A stretch of DNA of 64,000 nt from positions 8,184,001 through 8,248,000 of the forward strand of contig JBAIAC010000042.1 of NCBI GenBank assembly GCA_037349315.1, read 5' to 3'. The notes beneath the pieces were generated by a model. That model made no database searches. It was not told the DNA's origin and saw nothing but the letters and a program-made list of their open reading frames with translations. Positions 42,815 to 52,706 of the stretch are shown in pieces. The translations under genes were made by a program, and so were the position numbers. Source of the DNA: Chelydra serpentina. Its lineage: Eukaryota > Chordata > Testudines > Chelydridae. How positions within the stretch are numbered: position 1 is the stretch's first letter; each line of letters begins with the position of its first letter.

Positions 42815-44164
42815 TGCACAGTTTCAGGGGTGGCAGATTTCCCAGGCTTATGTCCCCATCTCTGCTGCACCAGGAGTTAGTATTTTTATTGTCCAAAAAA
42901 TAATGTTGTTCAAAAATGGCTTTTTTATGGAAATTAAAAATTGGTTAAAATTGTCTCCACTCTGCCTGGTGCCCAGTTAAACTCCATGATGGAAACGTGA
43001 TTATGGCCACCTCCCTCCCTGGTCCTTCCACTTAGATGGACAACACTGACCCAAGTTCTGGCTGGATTCTTCATTGTGTCCTTAGGGGCATAAGAAACTG
43101 CAGCAAAAAACATGATGTCACCCATTGTGTTTTATTTCTATTTTACTTTATTATCTAACATAGAGAAACAATGAACAGGGGTGTGACAAAGTTCCTCCTT
43201 TACCTTGGTGAGTCCTGCGCTTATTGGCGGATTTTGATCACCTCAGAGATCTTCCCCTCTGGTAGAACCCACAGTCAAATTCCTCCTGTGTCTGATCAGG
43301 AGTTGGGAGGTTTGGGGGGAACCCGGGCCCGCCCTCTACTCCGGGTTCCAGCCCAGGGCCCTGTGGACTGCAGCTTTTTAGAGTGCCTCCTGGAACAACT
43401 GCACGACAGCTACAACTCCCTAGGCTACTTCCCCATGGACTCCTCCCAATACCTTCTTTATCCTCACCACAGGATCTTCCAGCAATACACCTTCTCACTC
43501 TCAGTTCCTAGTGCCTCTTGCTCCTAGCTCCTTACACACAACAAACTGAAGTGAGCTCCTTTTTAAACCCAGGTGCCCTGATTAGCCTGCCTGTCTTAAT
43601 TGATTCTAGCAGGTTCTTCTTAATTGGCTCCAGGTGTCCTAATTAGCCTGCCTGCCTTAAATTGGTTCCAGAAAGTTCCTGCTTGTTCTAGTGCAGCCCC
43701 TGCTCTGGTCACTCAGGGAACAGAAAACTATTAATCCAATAGCCAGTATATTTGCCTTCTATGAGACTTCTGTACCCCACTTGTCTGGGTCTGTCACAAG
43801 GGGATATACACAGGGATTGATTTGGATCGTTAGTAGATTTTGTGCCTTACACAATCTCACCTCTGTGCATTTTCAAACGCCGTGCACATTTGTCACATAG
43901 GATGAATGTTTAGACAAGACCATGGACAAAAATACCATCATACTGCATGTATCAGTGCTCAACATGAGAGAGTGACAGAGCTGTCCGCAACTTCACTTTC
44001 CTATATGGAGACAGCACGGAACTGTAAACACTGTCTCAGTAACTCCATACAGATCATCTCCATTAGTGGTGAGATTTTAAATGGGTTTTTCAGCTCAATT
44101 TCAATGGGGGCTGCTAGCCTGAGGTTTTCACAGCTGCCTGGCTGATTTAGGCAAAGTCGTTATC
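42815..44164 (+). repeat. OR 3'-flank duplication, copy 1
   Basis: From TTTCAGGGGTGGCAGATTTCCC to the TTATCTAG at the Harbinger junction this matches 57390-58181 (copy 3) and, with an internal deletion, 56642-56984 (copy 2). In copies 2 and 3 an OR stop codon on the minus strand follows. Here the Harbinger end follows instead. A solo LTR (43182-43798) is inserted in it. Confidence 0.85.
43182..43798. mobile_element. Solo LTR, 617 bp, TSD AGGGG with empty site in paralog
   Basis: Starts TGTGACAAAGTTCCTCC and ends GTCTGTCACA. AGGGG flanks it at 43177-43181 and 43799-43803. The paralogous copy has the uninterrupted site with one AGGGG at 57792-57796. It is a different LTR family from the gypsy and the TGTCATAAAT ones. 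Orientation was not resolved. Confidence 0.9.
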
Positions 44165-44167
44165 TAG

Positions 44168-45131
44168 GGCTATGTCTACACTACAAGGGCTATGTCTACA
44201 CCACTAAGCACATTAATTCGGCCATGTGCGTCCACAGTACCATGTCAATCGTCGACATTTCGAGAGGTGCTCTGTGGGTAGTTATCCCACAGTTCCCGCA
44301 ATCCCTGCTGCCCATTGGAATTCTGGGTTGAGCTCCCAATGCCTGATGGAGCCAAAAATTTGTCGCAGGTGGTTATGGGTAAATGTCGTCAGTCAATCCT
44401 CCCTCCCTCCCTCTGTGAAAGCAATGACAGACAATTATTTCACGCCCTTTCTCCTGGATTGCCTGAGCAGATGCCATAGCACGGCCAGCATGGAGCCCGG
44501 TCAGCTCACCACAGCAGTTATGACCATAGTAAAAACCTCGCGCAATATCATGCCGTTTATGGAGAACCAGAACCTGGAAAACCAGGCGAGGAGGCGACGG
44601 CAGCGCGGTGACGACAGTGATGAGGACATGGACACAGATTTCTCTCAAAGCATTGGCCCCCGCAAATTGGACATCCTGTTGGCAATGGGACAGGTTCATG
44701 CCATAGAACGCCAATTCTGGGCTCGGGAAACAAGCACAGACTGGTGGGACCGCATAGTGTTGCAGGTCTGGGATGATTCCCAGTGGCTGCGAAACTTTCG
44801 CATGCGTAAGGGCACTTTCATGGAACTTTGTGACTTGCTTTCCCCTGCCCTGAAGCGCAAGAATACCAAGATGAGAGCAGCCCTCACAGTTCAGAAGCGA
44901 GTGGCGATAGCCCTGTGGAAGCTTGCAATGCCTGACAGCTACTGGTCAGTCGGGAATCAATTTGGAGTGGGAAAATCTACTGCGGGGGCTGCTGTGATGC
45001 AAGTAGCCAATGCAATCATTGAGCTGCTGCTATCAAAGGTAGTGACTCTGGGAAATGTGCAGGTCATAGTAGATGGCTTTGCTGCAATGGGATTCCCTAG
45101 CTGTGGTGGGGCTATAGACGGAATGCATATT
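44168..45131 (+). mobile_element. Second Harbinger copy, left half (transposase side)
   Basis: Begins GGCTATGTCTACAC after TAG (44165-44167). The first 20 bases are tandemly repeated (44168 and 44188). The 5' UTR text (CTATCCCACAGTTCCCGCA) matches 37885-37910. It stops abruptly inside the transposase at about 45131. The continuation is OR 5' flank. Confidence 0.85.
44490..45131 (+). pseudogene. Harbinger transposase, N-terminal two thirds
   Basis: Open from the ATG at 44490 (MEPGQLTT) to the breakpoint, about 214 codons without a stop. Contains RRRRQRGDDSDEDMDTDF, FWARETSTDWWDRIVLQVW, SYWSVGNQFGVGKSTAG and the first catalytic Asp in FPSCGGAIDGMHI. In the other copy this His-Ile is followed by the rest of the catalytic core, but here it is cut and the reading frame runs a few codons into foreign sequence. 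No frameshift at the site that breaks the 38104 copy. Confidence 0.85.
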
Positions 45132-45471
45132 AAGCATCATTGTTAAGCTTCAGTATGTCACTAGATGGGATACGATAGTAGATAAAGAAAGAGTCTGATC
45201 TGCATATCAGTACTCGGCCACCAGAGAAATGGACTGTTATATTAGTGATTGCTCTGATATGGCAGAGGATGGTCTACATGAATACAAAAGATCTGTTCTC
45301 AAACTCAGACTCCTTGCACTTTGATTGAAGTCAACATTTAGCCTTAACATTTCAGCTGGTAGTCAGGAGAGGGAGGGGAGTTTCTGAATGTTTCGACAGT
45401 TGATTAGCTTTCAGCTCTATGTTCTTCTGATTCAATTGCACAGTTTGCTTTATTGTTCCTAGACTCAACCC
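45132..45471 (+). promoter_or_regulatory. OR 5' flank with splice acceptor, inverted relative to its paralog
   Basis: Matches the reverse complement of 59145-59500, the 5' flank of the OR at 58179, throughout (for example ATTGTTAAGCTTCA, GGCAGAGG.TGGTCTACATG, CTTAACATTTCAGC). It ends TTTATTGTTCCTAG before ACTCAACCCATGG, a probable splice acceptor 9 nt ahead of the ATG. Confidence 0.8.
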
Positions 45472-46437
45472 ATGGCAGACAGAAACCGGAGAAACCAAAC
45501 AGCGGTCACAGAATTTATCCTTCTGGGATTCGGGGATCTCCCTGACCTGCAAATTCTTCTCTTCCTGATGTTCCTAGTGATCTACATGGCAACCGTGGCT
45601 GGGAACATGCTCATCACTGCACTAGTTGTGGCTGATCAGCACCTTCATACGCCCATGTACTTCTTCCTGGGGAACTTGTCCTGCCTGGAGACCTGCTACT
45701 CCTCAACCATCCTGCCCAGGATTCTGGCCAGTCTCCTGACTGGGGACAAAACCATCTCATTCAGTGGCTGCTTCTCACAACTGTATTTCTTTTGTGTTCT
45801 GTTAGGTACGGAATGCTGTCTCCTAGCAGTGATGTCTTATGATCGGTATTTAGCAATATGTAAACCCCTGCATTATTCAGCTCATATGAATACCAGGTTT
45901 TCCCTCCAGTTGGCTGCTGCGTCATGGGTAAATGGTTGTTTGGTTACTGACATCTTTGTATTATTCATGTCACAGTTAGTTTTCTGTGGTCCGAATGAAA
46001 TTGACCATTTCTATTGTGATCCCATCCCCTTGATAAAACTCTCCTGCGGGGACACACACCTGAGCATATTGGTGGATTTCATACTAGCCTGTGTATTCAC
46101 CCTGCCTCCATTCCTACTAACCCTGATATCCTATGTGTGTATCCTCACCACCATCCTGAGAATCCCTTCCACCACCGGGAGGCAAAAGGCCTTTTCCACC
46201 TGCTCCTCTCACCTCATCGTAGTGACAATTTACTACGGAACCCTAATGATTTTCTACATGCTACCGAAACACGAGACACTAAGCGTCCTAAACAAAGTAC
46301 TCTCTCTTTGCTATACAGTCCTGACTCCCCTGGTAAACCCCCTCATCTACAGTCTGAGAAACAGAGAGGTCAAGGAAGCCTTGAGCAAAGCAGTCATTAA
46401 ATATGTGGCTTTCAGAAAAACATGCAGAGACTCCTAG
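45472..46437 (+). CDS. Olfactory receptor, class II, local subfamily member
   Basis: Intact 321-residue receptor, closest here to the one at 58179 (same length, same MADRN start and CRDS end). Hallmarks: NQT sequon at N8, AGNMLITA in helix 1, LHTPMYFFLGNLSCLETC, MSYDRYLAICKPL, FCGPNEIDHFYCD in loop 2, [16 protein letters not shown] and PLVNPLIYSLRNREV (Val for the usual Leu in PMLNP). It alone of the local minus-strand pair is on the plus strand. Its TAG stop at 46435-46437 uses TA from host sequence and G from the first base of a Harbinger terminal repeat. The paralog ends in TAA. Coding looks unharmed; its 3' UTR and poly(A) are now transposon-derived. Confidence 0.95.
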   Translation: MADRNRRNQTAVTEFILLGFGDLPDLQILLFLMFLVIYMATVAGNMLITALVVADQHLHTPMYFFLGNLSCLETCYSSTILPRILASLLTGDKTISFSGCFSQLYFFCVLLGTECCLLAVMSYDRYLAICKPLHYSAHMNTRFSLQLAAASWVNGCLVTDIFVLFMSQLVFCGPNEIDHFYCDPIPLIKLSCGDTHLSILVDFILACVFTLPPFLLTLISYVCILTTILRIPSTTGRQKAFSTCSSHLIVVTIYYGTLMIFYMLPKHETLSVLNKVLSLCYTVLTPLVNPLIYSLRNREVKEALSKAVIKYVAFRKTCRDS

Positions 46438-47401
46438 GCCTGGTCCACACACAATGAAGCCATTTTTTTTTGACATAAAGGGCTCTTAAATCAATTTCTG
46501 TACTCCTCCCCAATGAGGGGATTAGCGCTAAACTCGATATAGCCATGTCAAATTAGGGTTAGTGTGGACGCAATTCGACGGTATTGGCCTCCGGGAGCTA
46601 TCCCACAGTGAACCATTGTGACCGCTCTGGACAGCAGTCTGAGCTCGGATGCACTGGCCGGGTATACAGGAAAAGTCTCAGGAACTTTTGAAATTCATTT
46701 CCTGTTTGGCCAGTGTGGCGAGCTCATAAGCACAGGTAACCATGCAGAGCTCATCAGCAAAGGTAACCATGCAGTCCCAGAATCGAAAAAGAGCTCCAGC
46801 ATGGACCGAACGGGAGGTACTGGATCTCATCGCTGTATGGGGAGATGAATCCATACTATCAGAACTACGTTCGAAAAGACTAAATGCCAAAATATATGAA
46901 AAAATCTCCAAGGCCATGATGGACAGAGGATACAGCAGGGACGCAACACAGTGCCACGTGAAAATTAAGGAGCTCAGAGAAGCGTACCAGAAAACCAAAG
47001 AGTCAAATGGGCGCTCCGATTCACAGCCCCAGACATGCCACTTCTACACTGAGCTGCATGCCATTCTATGGTTGGCTGCCACAATAACCCCACCCCTGTC
47101 CATGGACTCCGATGATGGGGTACTCTTAGTCGCCATGCCTAAAGATTTTGCGGACGGGGAAGATGATGATGAGGAGGACGAGGTTGCGGAGAGCACATAG
47201 AACACCATTCTCCCTGACAGCCAGGATCTTTTTATCACCCTAACTGAAATACCCTCCCAACCCGGTATCCCGGACCGTAAAGCCGGAGAAGGCACCTCTG
47301 GTGAGTGTACCTTTTGTAAATAAAATACATGGTTGAAAAGCAAGCGTTTTTTAATGATTAATTTGTCCTGAAGGTTAGGGATGCATTCGTGGCCAGTCCA
47401 G

Positions 47402-47692
47402 CTACTGGAAAACTCTGTTAACGTGTCTGGGGATGGAGCGGAAATCCTCCAGGGACATCTCCATGAAGCACTTCTGGAGGTACTCTAAAAGCCTTTGCAG
47501 AAGGTTTCTGGGGAGAGCAGCCTTATTCCATCCTCCATGGTAGGACATTTTACCACCCTATGCCAGTAGCAAGTAATCTGGTATCATTGCATGACAAAGC
47601 CTGGCAGCATATGGTCCCGGTGTTTGCTGGCATTCAAGCAACATCTGTTTTTTCTCTGTCTCTGTTATGCTCATCAGAGTGATATCATTCAT
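47402..47692 (-). pseudogene. Second copy of the 96-codon Harbinger ORF
   Basis: Runs from ATG at 47692 to TAG at 47402 on the minus strand, exactly 96 codons plus stop, with one internal TAG where the copy at 41256 has TGG. Aligns without gaps to that copy. Many codon differences are silent or conservative. It lies within the intron of the Myb-like gene in the opposite direction, the same arrangement as in the complete element. Confidence 0.7.
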
Positions 47693-47805
47693 GGTAACCT
47701 GGTTGAAATATGGGATTTTAATTACCGGGACATTCCGAGGTGGCTGTTCCTACTGGGATGTTTGCCTGTGCCTGAAAAGAAATCCTCCCCACAGTTTGGC
47801 AAGTG

Positions 47806-47828
47806 GTGTGTGTGTGTGTGTGTGTGTG
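47806..47828 (+). repeat. (GT)n microsatellite
   Basis: About eleven GT units within the Harbinger intron. Confidence 0.9.
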
Positions 47829-47878
47829 GGCAGGGCATTGGCGCTGAGCTGTTCGTGTTTGGCTACCAGGGATCTTCC

Positions 47879-48332
47879 CTGATACCCAGGACCGTTGCAA
47901 GGAAGTTTTGCGCCCTAGGCGAAACTTCCTTGCACCGGCCCTGCGCTCCCTCGCTAACACCGCCTCCCTGCAGCCAACACTGCCCCCCGCAGCCAATCCA
48001 CCCCCCTGCGCCCCTCCCCGCCTAGCTAACACCGCCCCCCTGCAGCTCAGCCCCATGCCCGGCAGCCTCCCCCCACCCACAGCACCCACCCAGCTCCCGG
48101 CAGCCGCGGCCAGCCACCCCCCAGCTCCCAGATCAGCCACGGAGCCGGGAGAGCAGGCTGCAGCCACAGCCAGCTGCCCCATGGGAGGGCGGGTGGCAGC
48201 CGCGGCCAGCAGCCATAGTGAGGCGCCCCCCCGGGAGGGCGGGCCGCAGCTGCGGCCAGCCGCCCCCCAGCTCCCGACGCCCCAGGTGACCGCCTAGGGT
48301 TGCCTAGTTGGCGCGCCAGCCCTGCTGATACC
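47879..48332. mobile_element. Nonautonomous GC-rich hAT element, TSD CTGATACC
   Basis: Element 47887-48324, start CAGGACCGTTGCAAGG, end GCGCCAGCCCTG. CTGATACC is repeated exactly at 47879-47886 and 48325-48332. Extremely C-rich body; the open frames in it have no family. It sits in the Harbinger intron. A relative's end is at 56580-56633. Confidence 0.85.
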
Positions 48333-49410
48333 AGCCAGGCGGTGGGGAGGGGACTTTCATGCTGAGCTATTTGCATTTGGGTAGCAGGAATCTTCTCTGA
48401 TACCAGCCCATGGTGGGGGGAGGGGTAAAGAGATAATCCCAGAGAATTGGATGGAGGGGTGTTAGTTGGGTTTCTGCTGCTGCATGTAACCTGAAAAACA
48501 GCAGCACTAAATGGCCAACTCAACGGGCTTTGCTTGGTATGGGAAAGGAGGGTGCTGCTGCTATGAAGGTTGCAGAAGCCGAAAGACTATGGCTTACCAT
48601 GGCCGACTACAAGCTGAATTCTGTTGCCTGGCCCTGCCTGTGTGATCTCTAACACCAAAGCCGCAAGCACTCAATATAAGATGCAAAATGTGACCTTGTA
48701 CCGAAAGCACATGTGCTGTGTAATGTGAATGGTGTTGTTCACTGTGAAAAAGTATACCCATTGTTCTGTAAAATGTATCTTTTAAAATACTTCTCTCCCT
48801 TTTTTCACTCCCGCAGCTGCAAATGTTTCAAGCCTCCCCCTAGCATCTCCGTCCCAAAGGCTAGCACAGATAAGGCGGCGAAAAAAATGCATGCGCGATG
48901 AAATGTTCTCAGAGCTCATGCAGTGCTCCCGCACTGAAAGAGCTCAGCAGAATGTGTGGATGGACACAATAGCACAGTACAAGAAAGTGGTAAATGGACG
49001 GGAGGACAGGAGGGACTCTCGAGATGAGAGGTGGCGGCAGGAAGATCAGAGGATGTGGGGGGCAATGCTGGGGCTACTGCGGGATCAAACAGACAGGCCC
49101 TGCAGCCCATGTGTAACCGCACTCCCTCCTCCCCATTGCCTCCTCACCTAGAGTCCCAAAAACACGGGGCTGGGGGGAGGGGAGGAAAAGGCTCCGGCAC
49201 CCAACCACTCCACCCCAGTGGACTGCCCAAGCAACAGAAGGCTAGCATTCAACAAGTTTTGAAGTGACCTTTTCCTTCCCTTCTCCCCTCCTCCCACACC
49301 GCACCCGGGCTACCTTGTGAGTTATCTCCCAATTTTAATAACCAATTAATAAAGAATAAATAGTTTTTAAATGATTGTGATTTTATTTCCTTTGCAAGCA
49401 AGCTGTGATC

Positions 49411-51743
49411 GAAGCTAGATACCCAACCCAGGAGGTCCCTGTGAAACTATGCACATCCTGTGCCCTTGGCCAGTTAGCAGAGGTCCCAGTCTCATATGGG
49501 CCACCAAGCTGAAAACTCAATGATTCCCTCCGCTCTCATCAGGGGAGGTTAAAGACCAGGAGTAGAATTTTCAGAAGTGCCCAAGAGCCAGATTTTAAAA
49601 TGTATTTAGACACCAATGGGACTTTCAGCAGCATCGTGGGGCCTCAACCCATTTGTGGCACATTCTGCACCTGGATGCTTTTGAAAATCCCACTAGTCAC
49701 CTCAATATCTTTAAACACATCTGGCCTCAAGTGACCTCGGTGACACGGGAATACAAATCTCATTGAGAGGCCATGGGCCTAAGAGCATCTGTCACTTCGG
49801 AATTTGGGTTTTCAGGGCTAGGTCCACAAAGGGACTCGGTGCCTAAATACTGGCCCTAGGCACCTACTGAGAGCCTCAAAACCCCAGCTCAGCTAACACC
49901 TAATGCCATAGGTGGCTACATCTCTGCCGCTAAAGGACTGTGAAAGCCAGTATCTACCAGTGAACATATGTTCAGCCACCTCACTCTAGGCACTCATTTC
50001 ACACCTTACCCCCATAGGAGCCTCAAGCTAGGCGCAGCCCTGCCTGTCTCACCTGCAAGGCTCGATCCAGTAAGCATTCTCACAGCACGCCTATCCCCAG
50101 CCAAAGTGGCTGGAGAGTGTGAGGCCTCCATTATAACCCTGAGCCCAATGGCTAGGGCATTCAACCAGGACATGGGGAGACAGGTCCAATTCCCTCCCCT
50201 CCCCACCCTACACGGATCAGGCATTTAAACTTGGGTTTCCCCCTTCTCGGGTGAGTTCCCTGAGCACTGGCATGAAGGGCAATTGGGTGTGGGGCTCCCT
50301 CAAAGTCTCCTGAAGACATTGTTCCTCTGTGTAAAACTAATTAAACATGTGTTGGGTCAGAGAGGATGACTTTGCACTCCAGTGGCTAGGACACTTGCCT
50401 GAGTGGTGGGGTGGGGGGGACCCACAGTCAAATCCCTGCTCCCTATTAGAGGGGAGTGGGGACTGAACCTGGGTCTCCAACACCCTGTTGAGTGCCCCCC
50501 TCCCCTTAGTGTTCAGTAGTTTATAGCCTGTAGAAAGCACAGGAGGTTAACTAATAAGAAAGGGGAGGCTTTACCCTCTCAGGTGCCAAAGGACAGTGTA
50601 GTGATAGGACCCCAGAGCATGATGCAGGACATCTGTATTCAATTCCCTGCTCAACCACAGACTTTCTGTGTGGATTTGGGCATGTCCCGTAATCTTCCCT
50701 ATGCCTCTGTAATACGGAGATTTGAATTCCCCATCTCCCGGCAGTGATTGTGAGGTGTCCTGTCATTTTATTTTTGTGATTCATTTCTTATTAATTTTCA
50801 TGAAGAAACAAACAAGAAAAATTGTTACAGCTTGTATATGTCACCCAACACTGCACATTTTGCGGGCTAGCTAAAAGAAAATATGCAATTACGCAACTTT
50901 GCAACTTTGCAAAGCTACAAGACTAGGCAATATAAAATCAGACAAACCTTGCATGCGAGGGAAAGAGTAACAACAATTTTAAAAAGACACAAATTGGCCC
51001 CCCCAAAAAGTTGGGGAATGGGGGCAGGAAGTGGGAGGGAAAAAAGCAGAGAGGTCCGGTGGAATGGAAGTCAGGCTTTATTTCAGCATTCTTTATCCAA
51101 AAGTATCTGGAAACAGGGTCCAAATTTCTTCAAATTCCTATAATTTCTCCCCATATTGACAAGCTCTTCTTTCTTGAGGTGTCCCATTGTTAATGTTGGT
51201 GAGGGCCATGTCATACACCTACATAGGATGAGGTGAACTGATCATTTCCCACAGCAGGTTATGAAAATTCTATGTGCTCTGAAAAATCTTGGTCTCCCAA
51301 GTGGGGGTCCCCAGTGGCTGAGGCACCCAAAATCAATGTATACTTTCAAATATTTTGTCATTCAGCCAGAATTGTCAAGGAACCTAAGGTAGTTAGGTAA
51401 CACAACCTCATTAAAATTTGGACCCCTAACCCCCTTAGGATCCTTTGATAATCCCAGTATAAATTGTTCTTTTATCTTATATTCTTACTTGGGCTTAGTG
51501 TATGGAATTGCCTAACTCGAACCAAGTGTAATACAGTTCAATTTTACTCTGAATATAAAGATCCTGGTATTGATTGATCTCACATTTCAGATAGTTGCAC
51601 ATCCTCAGATATTATAGCAGCACATTCCCAAAGACCTAGTCAGAACTAGGGACCACACAGAATCTGTTTCTATAAAACAATAAGCCATCTCTGCATCTCA
51701 CCATTTCCCCTTAATACAGTAAGGAATAAAAACCTTGTGATTT
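49411..51743. other. Intergenic with MIR and dispersed repeats
   Basis: 49550-49720 and 51350-51460 carry the CCTAAAT/GAAAATCCCA family. 50110-50180 and 50365-50450 look weakly tRNA-SINE-like. No gene seen. The last 500 bp are the 3' flank of the OR at 51744. Confidence 0.4.
50592..50765 (+). mobile_element. MIR-type SINE
   Basis: Follows the MIR layout: ACAGTGTAGTGATAGG head, ATTCAATTCCCTGCTC B-box region, core TTTCTGTGTGGATTTGGGCATG, then CCTATGCCTCTGTAATACGGAG. An ancient amniote repeat. Confidence 0.7.
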
Positions 51744-52706
51744 CTAATTTCTTGTAAAATCTACACATTTACTGACAATTTTTCTCAGGGCCTCCTTCAC
51801 CTCTTTGTTTCTCAGGCTGTATATGAAGGGATTGGCCATAGGTGTCAGAATTGTGTAGCAGACAGAGAACACTTTATTTAGTTCTCTTAGTGTGTTGGTT
51901 TTTGGTAGCAGATACACAATGATCAGGGTCCCATAGAAAATGGTCACCACAATGAGGTGAGAGGAGCAGGTGGAAAATGCCTTTTGCCGCCCAGTGGTGG
52001 AAGGGATTCTCAGGATGGTGACGATGATACACACGTAGGACATCATGGTTAATACAAATGGAGGCAGAGTGAATATAGCCGCCAGGATGGTAATGACAAG
52101 CTCTATCTGGTTGGTGCCATTGCAGTAGAGATTTAACATTTCTGTGGCTTCACAGTAGAAATGATCAATTTCATTGGGGCCACAGAAAGTTAATTGTAAC
52201 ATAAGAAATATTACTATGATAACAGCCAGAAATCCATTTATCCAAGACCCAGCTGCTAACTGCAGGCAGAACCTGGCATTCATGAGGGTTCCATAATGCA
52301 GCGGTTTGCATATCGCCAAGTACCGATCATATGACATCACTGCTAGCAGATAGCATTCTGCACCAGCAAAGAAACTAACAAAATAAAATTGTGTCATACA
52401 ACCACTAACAGAAATGGTCTTGTCCCCTGTCAGGAAACTGGCCAGAACCCTGGGCAGGAGGGTGGAGGTGTAGCAGGTCTCCAAGCAGGACACGTTCCCC
52501 AGGAAGAAGTACATGGGGGTGTGAAGGTGCCGATCAGCTATAACTAGCACAACAATGAGGATGTTCCCGGCCAAGGTCACAATGTAGATCACTAGAAACA
52601 GCAGGAAAAGTAGGGCCAGCAGTTCAGGGAGATCCCCAAATCCCAGGAGGATGAATTCTGTGATGGACATTTGATTCACCCCTTCTGTGTTTGCCATGGG
52701 GTGCAT
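51744..52706 (-). CDS. Olfactory receptor, class II, local subfamily member
   Basis: Intact 320-residue receptor. Shares [76 protein letters not shown] with the members at 4864, 45472 and 58179. Two oddities: the N-terminal glycosylation sequon is lost (NQM where relatives have NQT), while a new NGT appears in loop 2 around residue 193; and helix 7 reads PMANPFIY for the usual PMLNPLIY. Two in-frame ATGs (residues 1 and 4); the first directly follows a splice acceptor TTTCCTAG as in the 4864 gene, the second matches the start of the other two. Confidence 0.95.
   Translation of the reverse strand: MHPMANTEGVNQMSITEFILLGFGDLPELLALLFLLFLVIYIVTLAGNILIVVLVIADRHLHTPMYFFLGNVSCLETCYTSTLLPRVLASFLTGDKTISVSGCMTQFYFVSFFAGAECYLLAVMSYDRYLAICKPLHYGTLMNARFCLQLAAGSWINGFLAVIIVIFLMLQLTFCGPNEIDHFYCEATEMLNLYCNGTNQIELVITILAAIFTLPPFVLTMMSYVCIIVTILRIPSTTGRQKAFSTCSSHLIVVTIFYGTLIIVYLLPKTNTLRELNKVFSVCYTILTPMANPFIYSLRNKEVKEALRKIVSKCVDFTRN

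Larger units (their letters stand above)
46742..49262 (+). pseudogene. Harbinger Myb/SANT-like protein, second copy
   Basis: Exon 1, 46742-47300: MQSSSAKVTMQ start, APAWTEREVLDLIAVWGDE and CHVKIKELREAYQKTK in the Myb-like domain, an acidic linker, then TAG at 47198-47200, after which the same frame continues LPDSQDLFITLTE to the donor CTG/GTGAGT. Exon 2, 48817-49262: acceptor TTTTTCACTCCCGCAG, SPSQRLAQIRRRKK, DEMFSELMQCS, a coiled-coil region, a frameshift near 49095, and a conserved end RRLAFNKF with TGA at 49260-49262. The intron holds an antisense ORF and a hAT element. Poly(A) signals at about 49347-49360. Confidence 0.8.
46437..49410 (-). mobile_element. Second Harbinger copy, right half (Myb side), inverted
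   Basis: Begins GGCCTGGTCCACAC, the inverse of a Harbinger right end, directly after CTA (46434-46436). The first 200 bp match the reverse complement of 42400-42624. It holds the Myb-like gene, the antisense small ORF and a hAT insertion. Recognisable element text fades at about 49410; the transposase C-terminal part that should follow is absent. The strand given is relative to the complete element. Confidence 0.8.

Noticed and set aside
46137..46400. [27 protein letters not shown] frames next to OR genes
   Set aside because: These are the +1 frame of the helix 5-6 region, seen in several ORs here, and are not a separate protein.
47718..48523. Open frames of 120-158 codons around the GC-rich hAT element
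   Set aside because: They are Pro/Ala/Gly-rich translations of the C-rich transposon and cross its borders.
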